Shown: positions 40,279 through 48,054, counted from the stretch's first letter. The stretch: DNA of 64,000 nt from Pandoraea cepalis (GCF_902459665.1 NZ_CABPSL010000002.1:1-64000), one strand, 5' to 3'. A program made the numbers and translations. The notes: generated by a model not told the origin, from the sequence alone.

Positions 40279-41054
40279 GCCGGCTCGTCCTCGCCGGCTG
40301 CGGCTTCGGGCGACTCTGCGGTGGTGGTTTCATCGCCGGGCAGTGATGCTTCGGCAGGACCGTCGCCGCGCTGCTGCAGGCCACGGCGCACGATGGGCGG
40401 CGCAAACTTCGACCGGCGCGTGCCTTCCAGCACGTCCTGCGGCAGTTCGCCATACTTCTCCAGCGCTGCCCGCGCTGCGGCATTCTTCGACGCGAAGTCA
40501 TCGCGTGTGCAGCCCGAATAGCGATACTGCTGGGCCAGCGAGAACAGGCTGCGCAGTGAATGTGCGCCCTCGTTGAGCCAGCGTTCCAAGGTGATGCGGT
40601 CAATGAGCGCGGTGTGATGGGCGAGGATCAGCTTGCGGGCGATGTCGTCGTAGTCGGCCAGGAGATAGACCGCGGCAAAGCCGAGCTGCGCGTTGACGAA
40701 GAGCGGGAGCTTGACCGGCTGCACGTTCAGGTTTTCGCCCAGGCTGAGCGCCGGCGGCACACTCGCCAGCGCCTGGTCCACCTGCTCGCGCAGCGATTGC
40801 AGCGTGACCTTGGTGTGGTCGAGCTTGTCCTCGATGCGCAGCATCCACCAGTCCGAGTACGGATCGTCCTGCTCCGAGCCCCGCCGCATCTTGTTCATCT
40901 GGGCGATATAGCCATTCAGGCCGACGATGCCCGGTCGCCCCTCGGCGGCGGCGCGACCATGCCAGATGCGGGAAGCGTGATGGGTGTGCAGGGTCAGCGA
41001 CATCGCACTGCGCAGGGAGCCGAGATTCAGTTGCAGAGGTTCATTGGTTGCCAT
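40275..41054 (-). CDS. ICE protein of the PFL_4669 family (TIGR03761)
   Basis: A 259-residue protein. Features are LTLHTHHASRIWHGRAAAEGRPGIVGLNGYI near the N-terminus, DPYSDWWMLRIEDKL, and the helical YDDIARKLILAHHTALIDR. The C-terminal 40 residues are acidic and A/P/G-rich. The ribosome site is weak. The 318-base gap upstream (41055-41372) holds two copies of the GAGCTATCCCC palindrome and no gene. Confidence 0.87.
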   Translation of the reverse strand: MATNEPLQLNLGSLRSAMSLTLHTHHASRIWHGRAAAEGRPGIVGLNGYIAQMNKMRRGSEQDDPYSDWWMLRIEDKLDHTKVTLQSLREQVDQALASVPPALSLGENLNVQPVKLPLFVNAQLGFAAVYLLADYDDIARKLILAHHTALIDRITLERWLNEGAHSLRSLFSLAQQYRYSGCTRDDFASKNAAARAALEKYGELPQDVLEGTRRSKFAPPIVRRGLQQRGDGPAEASLPGDETTTAESPEAAAGEDEPA

Positions 41055-41172
41055 GGTGTCCGCTCGTTGTTGGAAAAGGAGCGGCCAGCTTCGACAGGAA
41101 GCGGAAGGCAGTCAGTCAAGAATCCGAATCCCGGCGGGCCCCGGTTTAGGGCGTGGCGGTTGCATGCGGCGC

Positions 41173-41195
41173 GAGCTATCCCCAGGGGATAGCTC
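41173..41195. repeat. 23-bp perfect palindrome, copy 2
   Basis: The arms are identical to copy 1, with a different central base. It lies about 120 bases upstream of the PFL_4669-family start. Confidence 0.75.
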
Positions 41196-41304
41196 CATGG
41201 AGCGCCAACGAACGCTGCACGCCGGGATCAGGGGGGGCAACGCCGATGCTGCGGCAGATGGTCGATCCCAGGCCTGCGACAGCTTGGCGTTGTGCCCAGC
41301 AGCG

Positions 41305-41327
41305 GAACTATCCCCAGGGGATAGCTC
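41305..41327. repeat. 23-bp palindrome, copy 3 (one mismatch)
   Basis: Arms GAACTATCCCC and GGGGATAGCTC; 132 bases from copy 2, in the same gap. Confidence 0.7.
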
Positions 41328-41372
41328 TACTGGCGGCCATGGGCATCTAGTTTCACCGCCTTGCATGCCGAC

Positions 41373-42599
41373 TCACTTGCTGGCGAGCAGATTGCGTAGC
41401 CGCTCGATGTGCTGCTTGGCGACTTCTGGCGGCACTGGCTTACCCTGCGGCTGAGGTGGCGGTGCTGGTGGTGGTCGCTCGTTTGGCGGGACGGATGCCG
41501 ATGGCGCGTCTTTCTTGGCCCAGGCATTGAACTCGCCATGGATGGCGCGCTGAATGATGCCGAACAGATACCCCGCAGGATTGCGGATGCCATGACTGCT
41601 GCATCGTGTGGCCCATTCGTCCAGCACGGCCTGTCTCAGCGCGGCATCAACCTGCTGCAATGCCACCCTGGCACCTGTCTGCTGCTCTGCCTTCAGTTCC
41701 GTGAAGCGCTTGGGCCATTGCAGATCGCCCAGCGCGCGCGCCTGCGCGGTAGTACGTACTTCATTAATACGACTACTACGTACTATACGGGCCATCTTCG
41801 GATTCCGAAGAGAGGCGTTTAGCACGGGTTTCGCCCCTGCTTCGGATTCCGAAGATGGGTCATCCGCATTCCGAAGAAGGCTCGATGCTCCTTCTTCGGA
41901 ATCGTGGGCGGCGTCCTCCTGTGGATAACTTGCGGCGGCCGTGATGCCTTGGCTGGCGAGGCGTTCTGCCAGAACCTGCAGCCGCGACGGCAATGTGCGC
42001 CCGGAGAGCAGCGGATCTTCCGCGATCTCCTTAAGGGTGTTCAGGCCGACCATCTGGACGGCCTTGGCCGAATGGCCGAGGGACTGGCTGACCAGTGCCA
42101 GGTAGTCGGCGTCGAGCTGCATGGCCTCGAAGGGCGTCAGCGGTTCATCGTGCAGAACGTAGAGGTTGCCGAGGATGCGGCCGGTCTTGGGGTCACGCCG
42201 TCGCCGCACCAGGCTCAACCATCGGGTGAGGCGCAACAGCGTCAACGCTCGGGCCACGGTTTCATGCGAGGCCTGCCCGGCGCATGGCATCGATGCCAGC
42301 CAGGGTCGAAGCTGCTCATACGTCGGGAAGGCTGTCACGCCATCGTCGTTGAGCATCAGCCGGAACACCTGCCAGGCGTTGCGCTCCAGCGGCGTCAGGC
42401 GACGGTCGAGGAACAGTCGCCGCGGCACGGTCTCATGCCGGTTGCCGCTGAAGAGGAAGGCATCGCCGGACGTGGCGGGCGTCGGCGCAGGCATAGGTGC
42501 TGGCGCACTGGGCTTGGGCACGAGGTCTTTCAAGGCGGCGTCGAACAGGTCCGCGAGTGCGACGGGGCCACGGCGTGGTGCGGTGTCGTCCACGGCCAT
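41373..42599 (-). CDS. STY4528-family ICE/pathogenicity-island replication protein
   Basis: A 408-residue protein. The N-terminal A/P-rich stretch leads to a winged-helix-like region (RLTPLERNAWQVFRLML, YEQLRPWLASM, ETVARALTLLRLTRWLSLVRRRR) and a helical middle. A variable acidic linker (residues about 225-280) follows, then a C-terminal domain (ATRCSSHGIRNPAGYLFGIIQRAIHGEF). Members are annotated as replication proteins of islands. The linker's DNA carries several palindromes that could be binding sites. The stop is followed by the palindrome-bearing gap. Confidence 0.87.
   Translation of the reverse strand: MAVDDTAPRRGPVALADLFDAALKDLVPKPSAPAPMPAPTPATSGDAFLFSGNRHETVPRRLFLDRRLTPLERNAWQVFRLMLNDDGVTAFPTYEQLRPWLASMPCAGQASHETVARALTLLRLTRWLSLVRRRRDPKTGRILGNLYVLHDEPLTPFEAMQLDADYLALVSQSLGHSAKAVQMVGLNTLKEIAEDPLLSGRTLPSRLQVLAERLASQGITAAASYPQEDAAHDSEEGASSLLRNADDPSSESEAGAKPVLNASLRNPKMARIVRSSRINEVRTTAQARALGDLQWPKRFTELKAEQQTGARVALQQVDAALRQAVLDEWATRCSSHGIRNPAGYLFGIIQRAIHGEFNAWAKKDAPSASVPPNERPPPAPPPQPQGKPVPPEVAKQHIERLRNLLASK
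41750..41902. repeat. Cluster of dyads inside the replication-protein gene
   Basis: Two perfect 15-bp palindromes (CTTCGGATTCCGAAG at 41796-41810 and 41840-41854) are exactly 44 bases apart, with half-sites at 41868-41876 and 41894-41902. Beside them, inverted 9-mers TAGTACGTA (41750-41758) and TACGTACTA (41777-41785) flank an AT-rich core with ATTAAT. All lie in the sequence encoding the linker. An origin or autoregulatory site is possible. Confidence 0.55.
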
Positions 42600-42602
42600 G
42601 GC

Positions 42603-43163
42603 TCAACCCAATCCTTGATCGACCCAGCTCTTGATCGAGGCCCAGACCACCGACAGAGGCAGCGACATGGCTTCGGCCAAGTCCATGGCGGCGTCGAGAA
42701 TGGAGGTTTCGTCTTCGAGATCGACATTCCTGCTGCCGGTCACGGCCTTCCATTGCCGCCACAGATCCGTGTCCTGTTTCTCGTCCAGCACGGGGTGGCG
42801 GCCCTTGCGCTTGGGCAGGCCGAGGATTTCGCGGCGAAGCGCCACCTCCTGGTGGGTCAGGCCATAGAACCGACTGACCATCTCGGTGCTCGCACCCAGC
42901 CTGAGCATGCGATCGACCGTGGCGATTTCCTTCTCCACGTCCTGCGCCTGCTTGAGTAGTCGCCGGAGCACTTCGCGGTTCACCGTCACCGAGCACCAGG
43001 AGACGTTGGCGTTGGCGAGCACGCTGATCAGCGCGGGATGCTTGAGGGCGTCCAGTTCTTCCTCACCAAACCCCATCAGTTTGCACCGGCGCAGTTGCCC
43101 ATTGCGCAGGTCATAGAGGGCCTGGGCGATGACGGCCTGGTTGAGTGGGTGTGGTGCGGACAT
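42603..43163 (-). CDS. DUF2857 family ICE protein
   Basis: A 186-residue, largely helical protein. Segments LNQAVIAQALYDLRNGQLRRCKLMGF, ELDALKHPALISVLANANVSW and MVSRFYGLTHQEVALRREILGLP (a helix-turn-helix-like stretch) match DUF2857. It may bind DNA. GGGAGG precedes the ATG at 43161-43163. It lies between ParB and the replication protein, as in related ICEs. Confidence 0.85.
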   Translation of the reverse strand: MSAPHPLNQAVIAQALYDLRNGQLRRCKLMGFGEEELDALKHPALISVLANANVSWCSVTVNREVLRRLLKQAQDVEKEIATVDRMLRLGASTEMVSRFYGLTHQEVALRREILGLPKRKGRHPVLDEKQDTDLWRQWKAVTGSRNVDLEDETSILDAAMDLAEAMSLPLSVVWASIKSWVDQGLG

Positions 43164-43178
43164 GCTGGCCTCCCTCGC

Positions 43179-44843
43179 TCACGTTCCAAGGTCCGCAGCG
43201 CCGGCTTCAAGATCGAGCAGGCGCCGGGCCAGCCGCAGCAGCCGGAACAGCTTGACCAGCGCGGTGTCGCTCAATCGCTGGGCCGCATCACCCTGGCCGT
43301 GCAGCAACGCCGGCAGGTCGATGACGATTTGCCCGTCGTGCAGACCGACGTCGGCGGGCCGCTGACCGGCCAGGCACGCCAACAATGCGAGGACGGAACG
43401 GCCCAGCGGCGCCGGACTTTGGGTGCGGGCCCGGCAGGCGAAACCGATACCCTCTGCACGGTCATCAATGCACTCGTCCAGGTCTGCCTCGCTCGCGATT
43501 TCGCGGGCGAACTGTGCGATGTGGATGCGCAAGCGCTCGGCAGTATCCAAGCCGGGATCGATGTACCAGACATCGGAGATCGGATAGAGCCCGCCAGCCT
43601 GCACGGGGATGGACTGCAAGACGCTCGCCGAGAAGTCGGGAGGCAGCGCATCGCCCAACTGATCGGCGACCATGCGCTGGATGGACTGGAGCCGTTCGGT
43701 CGTCGGTGCTGGCGAGACGATGTGTTCCCGAAGCAGATCGCTCCCCGCCGCAGGGCTGGCCGGACCCGCCTGACTGGTATCCGTGTCGCTCTCGCGCGTC
43801 GAAGGCGTTGCCGCAGGTTGGCCTGCAGGCGGCGCTGCCGATGCAGCCCCTGCGGTGGGTGGCGCGGTGTTGGCAGGTGGGCGCGCGATGGTTTCCGACT
43901 CAGGCTCCGGCAACGCAGGCGGCGTCGAGGGCGGCGTTGGGTCGCTGATCAAGGCGCGCTGCCGGCTCTCGGATTCGGTCATGTCCAGGGCGAGCACGTC
44001 GTAATTGACACCCAGCAACTCGGCCATCTGGCCGATCAGCTCGTCCTGTACGCGCTGCGCGGAGAACTCGTCGGCCTGGACGTCGAATTGCGACAGCGCT
44101 TCCTGGAAAAATTCGTGGAAGTCCTGAACCAGGGAGCGGCCCTTGGCGTAGCGCTCCCACGCGAGCATGCAGGCTTTGCGCATGACCGACAGGCGTTCGA
44201 CCTGATGGCGACCGAGGCCGCCATAGAGCACGGTGGGGATCGCGGGCAGGAGATACTGCACCGCGTCGTTCATGCGGCTGATGTGCGACTGTTGTACCGG
44301 GAAGCCATCGGCAGCGAGGCGGCGGGCCAGCTCGGACTGGCTCAAGGTAGTGCCACTTTCTTGCTCGTAGAACTCGCGTGCCTTCTCGACGCCGAGGGCG
44401 CGCTCGATGAACGTGAGGCCCCCGCGTAATTCGTTCTCGGCCAGGTGGCCGGTCAGCATGACGACTTCGCCGCGGCTGGGCCACGGCCGGAACAGGCACG
44501 ATATACGGAAAAACCGCTCGTCCTTGGTCTCTGACCATAGTTCGCGCAGGATCGCCAGCCGCGTATTTCCGCCGTTGCGGATGATGTAGTGATCCTCACC
44601 TGGTCGGCGAGTGATGGCCGGCGCCGCGTCCAGACCTCGCTCGCGGATGGACGCCTTGATTTCCTCGTAGGCCGGGTTGCGTTTTTTCCTGGGATCGTGG
44701 TCGTAGGGGCGCAACTGATCTAGGGTCACGACCATGGGTGTGTCGGCGATCGGGTCGCTCAAGGTCGAGGCTGACGGGCCGCTGCGCTCGAACCCGGCCG
44801 CGAGCAGCTTGCCAGCCATCTGCTGGGAGGTGACCTCAGCCAT
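43179..44843 (-). CDS. parB: ParB-like protein of the ICE (PFGI-1 ParB type, TIGR03764)
   Basis: A 554-residue protein. The N-terminal ParB/sulfiredoxin fold is recognisable in VVTLDQLRPYDHDPRKKRNP, ITRRPGEDHYIIRNGGNTRLAIL and the LAENELRGGLTFIERA box, which includes the CTP-binding-type motifs of the fold. A helix-turn-helix region follows (SQSELARRLAADGFPVQQSHISRM). The long C-terminal half has an A/P-rich linker and a helical tail. GGGAGG precedes the ATG at 44841-44843. With ParA it probably stabilises the excised ICE. Confidence 0.9.
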   Translation of the reverse strand: MAEVTSQQMAGKLLAAGFERSGPSASTLSDPIADTPMVVTLDQLRPYDHDPRKKRNPAYEEIKASIRERGLDAAPAITRRPGEDHYIIRNGGNTRLAILRELWSETKDERFFRISCLFRPWPSRGEVVMLTGHLAENELRGGLTFIERALGVEKAREFYEQESGTTLSQSELARRLAADGFPVQQSHISRMNDAVQYLLPAIPTVLYGGLGRHQVERLSVMRKACMLAWERYAKGRSLVQDFHEFFQEALSQFDVQADEFSAQRVQDELIGQMAELLGVNYDVLALDMTESESRQRALISDPTPPSTPPALPEPESETIARPPANTAPPTAGAASAAPPAGQPAATPSTRESDTDTSQAGPASPAAGSDLLREHIVSPAPTTERLQSIQRMVADQLGDALPPDFSASVLQSIPVQAGGLYPISDVWYIDPGLDTAERLRIHIAQFAREIASEADLDECIDDRAEGIGFACRARTQSPAPLGRSVLALLACLAGQRPADVGLHDGQIVIDLPALLHGQGDAAQRLSDTALVKLFRLLRLARRLLDLEAGAADLGT

Positions 44844-45084
44844 GGCCGCCTCCCTGCGCTTGGTATCGGGCCTCGCGCTCGGCGCGGCGGATTTGCGCAC
44901 GGGCATTCAGGGTCGCCCGGTGGTCGCTGGCCGTCGAGCTGGTGTAGATCGCGGCGCAGCCAGGCTTGGTGAACTTGAGGTGGCCGCCAGGCGTGCGTTT
45001 GACGTGCCAACCTTCGCCAACCGCGAACTCGATCAGGGCGCGAAGCCGCTTGTGGCCTCGGGCAAGCTCATGTGCGTTCGCCAT
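44836..45084 (-). CDS. HicA-like small RNA-binding protein inside the par operon
   Basis: An 82-residue protein. The HicA/YcfA double-stranded RNA-binding fold is seen in LRALIEFAVGEGWHVKRTPGGHLKFTKPG, where the histidine of GGHLKF is the catalytic residue in true HicA toxins. No HicB antitoxin gene is next to it. It overlaps the end of ParA by 17 bases and the start of ParB by 8, so it is made together with both. Function may be toxin, regulator or structural; not determined. Confidence 0.8.
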   Translation of the reverse strand: MANAHELARGHKRLRALIEFAVGEGWHVKRTPGGHLKFTKPGCAAIYTSSTASDHRATLNARAQIRRAEREARYQAQGGGHG

Positions 45085-45943
45085 GGGACCTCCCGGCATC
45101 AAGAGGGTGTGGCGGACGGCCGGACACCATGGCAAATCGGTGCCGCCATTGCGGAAATAGTTCGTCTGCGAGGCCGCGCATGGTGTCGAGCGCGGCGGGG
45201 GCGACTCTGCTCGGCGGCTGGCGGTATTCGACCCGATGCACTGGCAATCCGCGCGTAGCTGCACGCGGATACGCCTCGATGGCCGGCACGTCGGTGGCCA
45301 GCACGCGGATGCCGGCATGGTCCTGGAAAAGATCGCGCAGGGCCTGCTGGATCAGCCGTGCATTGGCTGACACAGGGTGGACGCGATTGATGAGCAGATG
45401 CAGAGGTGGAGGCTCGATGCCCAGGTGCCGGTAGGGCGCAATGTCTTCGAGCAACTGCATGGTGCCGCGCCGCAGCTCGCGCGCCGCGAGGATTTCCGGG
45501 GTCACGGGCGACAGCGCGAGGTTGGAGGCGAGTACCGCCATCTCCAGCAGCACCGATCGCGCGCCTTGGGTGTCGATCAGTACCAGGTCATAGAGAGGCG
45601 CCAGGACCGGCAAGAGATGGCGCAACCGCAGGCGCCCATCCGGCGCGTGCAGCAGCAAGGTGTTCAGCTCGCCTCGGTGGTCGTTGGAGAGCACCAAGTC
45701 CAGGCCCGCGACGATCGTGCGGGACACAAGCAACCCGAGGTCGCGCTCGTTGAAGGCCAGCAACTCGTAGATGCCACCAGGTGCGCGGTGGCCTAGCTCG
45801 TAGTACGAGGACAAGGTGGGCTGCACGTCGAGGTCGAGCAGTAGCACACGCAGCCCCGCGTCGGCGGCAAGCCCGCCGAGGTTCGCGGCCGTGGTGGTCT
45901 TGCCGACGCCACCTTTTGTTGAAATGATGGATACGACCTGCAT
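45068..45943 (-). CDS. parA: ParA/Soj-like partition ATPase
   Basis: A 291-residue ATPase. The deviant Walker A is STKGGVGKTTTAANLG at residue about 8, the A' motif LLLDLDVQPTLSSYY near 35, and Walker B-like LVLIDTQGARS near 120. The Soj-type protein works with ParB to maintain the extrachromosomal ICE form. GGAGA precedes the ATG. It follows the AlpA-like gene by 42 bases. Confidence 0.93.
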   Translation of the reverse strand: MQVVSIISTKGGVGKTTTAANLGGLAADAGLRVLLLDLDVQPTLSSYYELGHRAPGGIYELLAFNERDLGLLVSRTIVAGLDLVLSNDHRGELNTLLLHAPDGRLRLRHLLPVLAPLYDLVLIDTQGARSVLLEMAVLASNLALSPVTPEILAARELRRGTMQLLEDIAPYRHLGIEPPPLHLLINRVHPVSANARLIQQALRDLFQDHAGIRVLATDVPAIEAYPRAATRGLPVHRVEYRQPPSRVAPAALDTMRGLADELFPQWRHRFAMVSGRPPHPLDAGRSHGERT

Positions 45944-45985
45944 GGCGTTCTCCGTGTGAGGATGGGAAGTCCGCTGGAGAACGGG

Positions 45986-46198
45986 TCAGGCCCGGTTGTT
46001 GACGCGCTCGGCGATCCACTGATCGATCTCGATGGAGTCCCAGCCGACCGCGCGCACGCCCAGGCGCAGCGCCTTCGGGAACAGGCCTTTGCGCATCAGG
46101 TTGTAGATGTGGGCGCGTTTGAAACCCGACTTGGTTTCGACTTCATCAAGCCGCAGGATGCGGCGCTCGCTTGCGGGCAGTGCAGGTGTTTGCGACAT
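45986..46198 (-). CDS. alpA: AlpA-family excision/transcription regulator
   Basis: A 70-residue MerR-like winged-helix protein (RILRLDEVETKSGFKRAHIYNLMRKGLFPKALRLG, then VGWDSIEIDQWIAER). In P4-like and ICE elements AlpA proteins activate integrase or act as excisionases. AGGAG lies before the ATG at 46196-46198; an in-frame start at 46246 lacks one. It is the first gene of the par/replication transcript. Confidence 0.9.
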   Translation of the reverse strand: MSQTPALPASERRILRLDEVETKSGFKRAHIYNLMRKGLFPKALRLGVRAVGWDSIEIDQWIAERVNNRA

Positions 46199-46316
46199 GG
46201 CGGTCACTCCTGAACGCTCAGTGGCGTTTGTTGGCGTGACCTCCATTCAATAGACATGGATGGGAAAAGACATTGCAAATGCAATCTCCGCGATTGCACA
46301 TACAAGATGGAAAACC

Positions 46317-47069
46317 TCAGACTGTCGCGCTACGCAGCCGGCGTCTGGCCGTGGCGAACTTGCCGTTTAGCGTCCGCTCCGCGATCCCCATTGCGCCGCT
46401 GTGATGGGCGACCAATGCACTAACCACCGCCTCCTGAGTCTTGAAGCTGGAGTACGGCACGCCCGAAGGCGACTGGCCGAGCATCAGGTCCAGCATGCTG
46501 CCGATAATGTTCAGGTAGGTGGCTTCGGCGCGATCACTGATCAGGCACTGTGCGCCAGCAGAGGGCGCCATCTGCTTGAGAAGCGCCCCGTGCTTTTCCT
46601 GCAACTCATGCAGTTGGCGTTTGTACTGGTCCAAGGTGGACTTCAGGGCCAGGCGCTCGACTAGCATCGCCTGCCCAGTTTCCAGCGAGATGAAGGGATG
46701 GGCGATGCGCTCGCTTCGGGAGAAGAGGAAGCCCGGTCGTTGCTCGGGATAGTGTTGTCGCATCCAGCGCTTCAGATCGACGTGACGCACCGTCAGATCA
46801 GGGGAGTCGATCAGCGTGGAATCGCGCGTCGTGATGCCGTTCTGCCCGAAGGGCAGTTCTCCATTGAGGATGCCGTCGAAGATACGTTCGGTGCAAAGCC
46901 TCAGCTCGGCACAACGTGGGCAGTCCAACGACTGCGGCAGGCGCCTTGGCGACGAAATCGAAGCCAGGATCACCTGCTCGTATCGCAGCAGCCCGGCCCA
47001 GCGGATGGACGCTTCGATCGGGCGATAGAACACCTTTGATGTTGGTGCATCATTCTTGTTCTCGTGCAT
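46317..47069 (-). CDS. ICE-terminal protein of unknown function (250 residues)
   Basis: A 250-residue soluble protein. The N-terminal part has VFYRPIEASIRWAGLLRYEQVIL and a Cys pair (CPRCAELRLC). The middle is a coiled coil (LALKSTLDQYKRQLHELQEKHGALL) and the C-terminus is basic (LNGKFATARRRLRSATV), suggesting nucleic-acid binding. Its place as the last gene before the ICE end matches genes of this family in other ICEs, but I cannot name it. Confidence 0.8.
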   Translation of the reverse strand: MHENKNDAPTSKVFYRPIEASIRWAGLLRYEQVILASISSPRRLPQSLDCPRCAELRLCTERIFDGILNGELPFGQNGITTRDSTLIDSPDLTVRHVDLKRWMRQHYPEQRPGFLFSRSERIAHPFISLETGQAMLVERLALKSTLDQYKRQLHELQEKHGALLKQMAPSAGAQCLISDRAEATYLNIIGSMLDLMLGQSPSGVPYSSFKTQEAVVSALVAHHSGAMGIAERTLNGKFATARRRLRSATV

Positions 47070-47098
47070 GCTCCGTCTCCTTCCAGGAGAAGAACTAC

Positions 47099-47164
47099 AT
47101 GACCGACTCCTTTGTCACCGACCTCATGGTCGGCCTGTCGTCTGTGCAGGAAGTGGGCACCTAA
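47099..47164 (+). CDS. Possible 21-residue micro-ORF at the ICE end
   Basis: ATG at 47099 is preceded by AGGAGA and followed by 20 codons (MTDSFVTDLMVGL, then SSVQEVGT) and TAA. It is divergent from the 46317-47069 gene and is one of the few plus-strand coding possibilities in the ICE. It may be a leader peptide or the remnant of a longer gene. Only the ribosome site supports it. Confidence 0.35.
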   Translation: MTDSFVTDLMVGLSSVQEVGT

Positions 47165-47843
47165 GGCCGCTTCGTCATGTGGTTTGAATACTTCTCACCA
47201 GTTCGCGCAACTGGTAGTCGTCGTGTGCTCGATGTGCAAAAATTCATCGATTAGAAGGTCGAGCATCGGGACGTAGGCTCGACAGTGACGCTCACGCTAT
47301 CAGGGTCGTGAGAAGTTACGGTTTCTGCAAAACCGTCTAGGTATGACCTGATATGCCAGCGGTCTCAGGAGGCGTGAGGGGGCCGCAATCGTCGTCGAAT
47401 GTCCAGCCGGACGCAGCAAACCCGCATCTGTCATGCTTGCCCCGTCATCCTGATATATCGACAAAGAATCGTGTGCGGAAACGCGGTGGCCAGCGTGCGC
47501 GTTCTTTCAAAGGAGCTTGAGCAGAAGGTCGCCTGTGAGTTGTGGTGCAGGCGTTCCCAGGTGGAATCCGACCTGTGCCATCACCAGAACCATCTGCCTG
47601 ATCGTCTTCGCGATGATGGATGCGGGGCAGACAACCGGGCGTGGATGATGAGTTCGAGGCAGTCGCCTACGACGATGTACCGATCGTGGGTCTGGTGTAC
47701 TGAGTGCAGCTCTTTGGACGTCTGTGGAACTCTTTGGACGAATTTGTTGCCGAGGACGAAAAACAAGGCTACAATTGAGGTCTTCGCTGGCCAGCCCAAC
47801 GAAGAAAGTGTTTGGGAAACAACGACTTACTGTCCTAGTACAC
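47165..47843. other. Non-coding ICE end region with inverted repeats
   Basis: About 680 bases show no convincing gene. Inverted repeats are ACCAGTT/AACTGGT at 47197-47215, GTCGAGC/GCTCGAC at 47258-47283 and ACGGTTT/AAACCGT-type near 47317-47335, which could be integrase or excisionase arm sites. The outward promoter occupies its right end. Confidence 0.5.
47710..47775 (+). promoter_or_regulatory. Outward-facing promoter near the ICE end with upstream direct repeats
   Basis: -35 TTGCCG (47747-47752), a 17-base spacer and -10 TACAAT (47770-47775) point toward the attachment site 69 bases away. Two direct repeats CTCTTTGGACG (47710-47720 and 47730-47740), 20 bases apart, end six bases before the -35 box. 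In ICEclc a promoter at the equivalent place drives the integrase once the element is circular; by analogy this is its counterpart. Confidence 0.6.
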
Positions 47844-47861
47844 GTCTCGTTTCCCGCTCCA
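47844..47861 (+). repeat. ICE attachment site: 18-bp copy of tRNA-Gly 3' end
   Basis: GTCTCGTTTCCCGCTCCA is the 3' end (T-arm tail, acceptor strand and CCA) of a bacterial tRNA-Gly(GCC). As I recall, it is the core used by ICEclc. No rest of a tRNA is attached here, so this is the displaced direct repeat at the far end of the ICE; the whole tRNA-Gly gene should lie at the left end. Confidence 0.87.
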
Positions 47862-47868
47862 AATCCAG

Positions 47869-47891
47869 AGGGAAGCCTGGCTTCCCTTTTT
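47869..47891 (+). terminator. Rho-independent terminator between att site and tRNA-Cys
   Basis: The stem AGGGAAG/CTTCCCT (loop CCTGG) is followed by five T residues. It was probably the terminator of the tRNA-Gly gene before ICE insertion and now blocks outward transcription. Confidence 0.85.
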
Positions 47892-47953
47892 ATTTGCCGA
47901 AAAGCCCGCGGCGATCGATCCGAAGGGCGCCCTCGATGGCAACAGCGAGCGGT

Positions 47954-47959
47954 TACAAT
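47954..47959 (+). promoter_or_regulatory. -10 box of the tRNA-Cys promoter
   Basis: TACAAT lies 15 bases before the tRNA 5' end. No good -35 box is seen at 16-18 bases. Confidence 0.5.
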
Positions 47960-47974
47960 GCGGCATATCCCAAT

Positions 47975-48048
47975 GGCGGGATGGCAGAGTGGTCATGCAG
48001 CGGCCTGCAAAGCCGTGTACGCCGGTTCGATTCCGACTCCCGCCTCCA
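47975..48048 (+). tRNA. tRNA-Cys (anticodon GCA)
   Basis: A 74-base gene with encoded CCA. The acceptor stem GGCGGGA pairs with TCCCGCC, the discriminator is T, and the anticodon loop CTGCAAA gives GCA at 48007-48009. The T-arm is GCCGG-TTCGATT-CCGAC-like. It is normally next to tRNA-Gly in this group, consistent with an ICE inserted between the two. Confidence 0.97.
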
Positions 48049-48054
48049 AAATTC

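Larger units (their letters stand above)
1..47861. mobile_element. Integrative and conjugative element (ICEclc/PAGI-2-like), left end outside window
   Basis: The stretch carries the gene set typical of this ICE family: AlpA, ParA, ParB, STY4528, PFL_4669, DUF3158, SSB, TopB, the DUF3085/DUF3577/DUF3275 genes, PilL, TraD, the RAQPRD protein, the TIGR03744-03752 transfer proteins and RadC. All of these are on the minus strand. The right boundary is an 18-bp copy of a tRNA-Gly 3' end. The left boundary, the tRNA-Gly and the relaxase are not in the window, so total size is unknown. Membership is inferred from recognised protein families. Confidence 0.93.

Noticed and set aside
41112-41366. Small frames containing repeated LSPGDSS or YPQGIA strings
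   Set aside because: They are translations of the 23-bp palindrome copies in a non-coding gap, not proteins.
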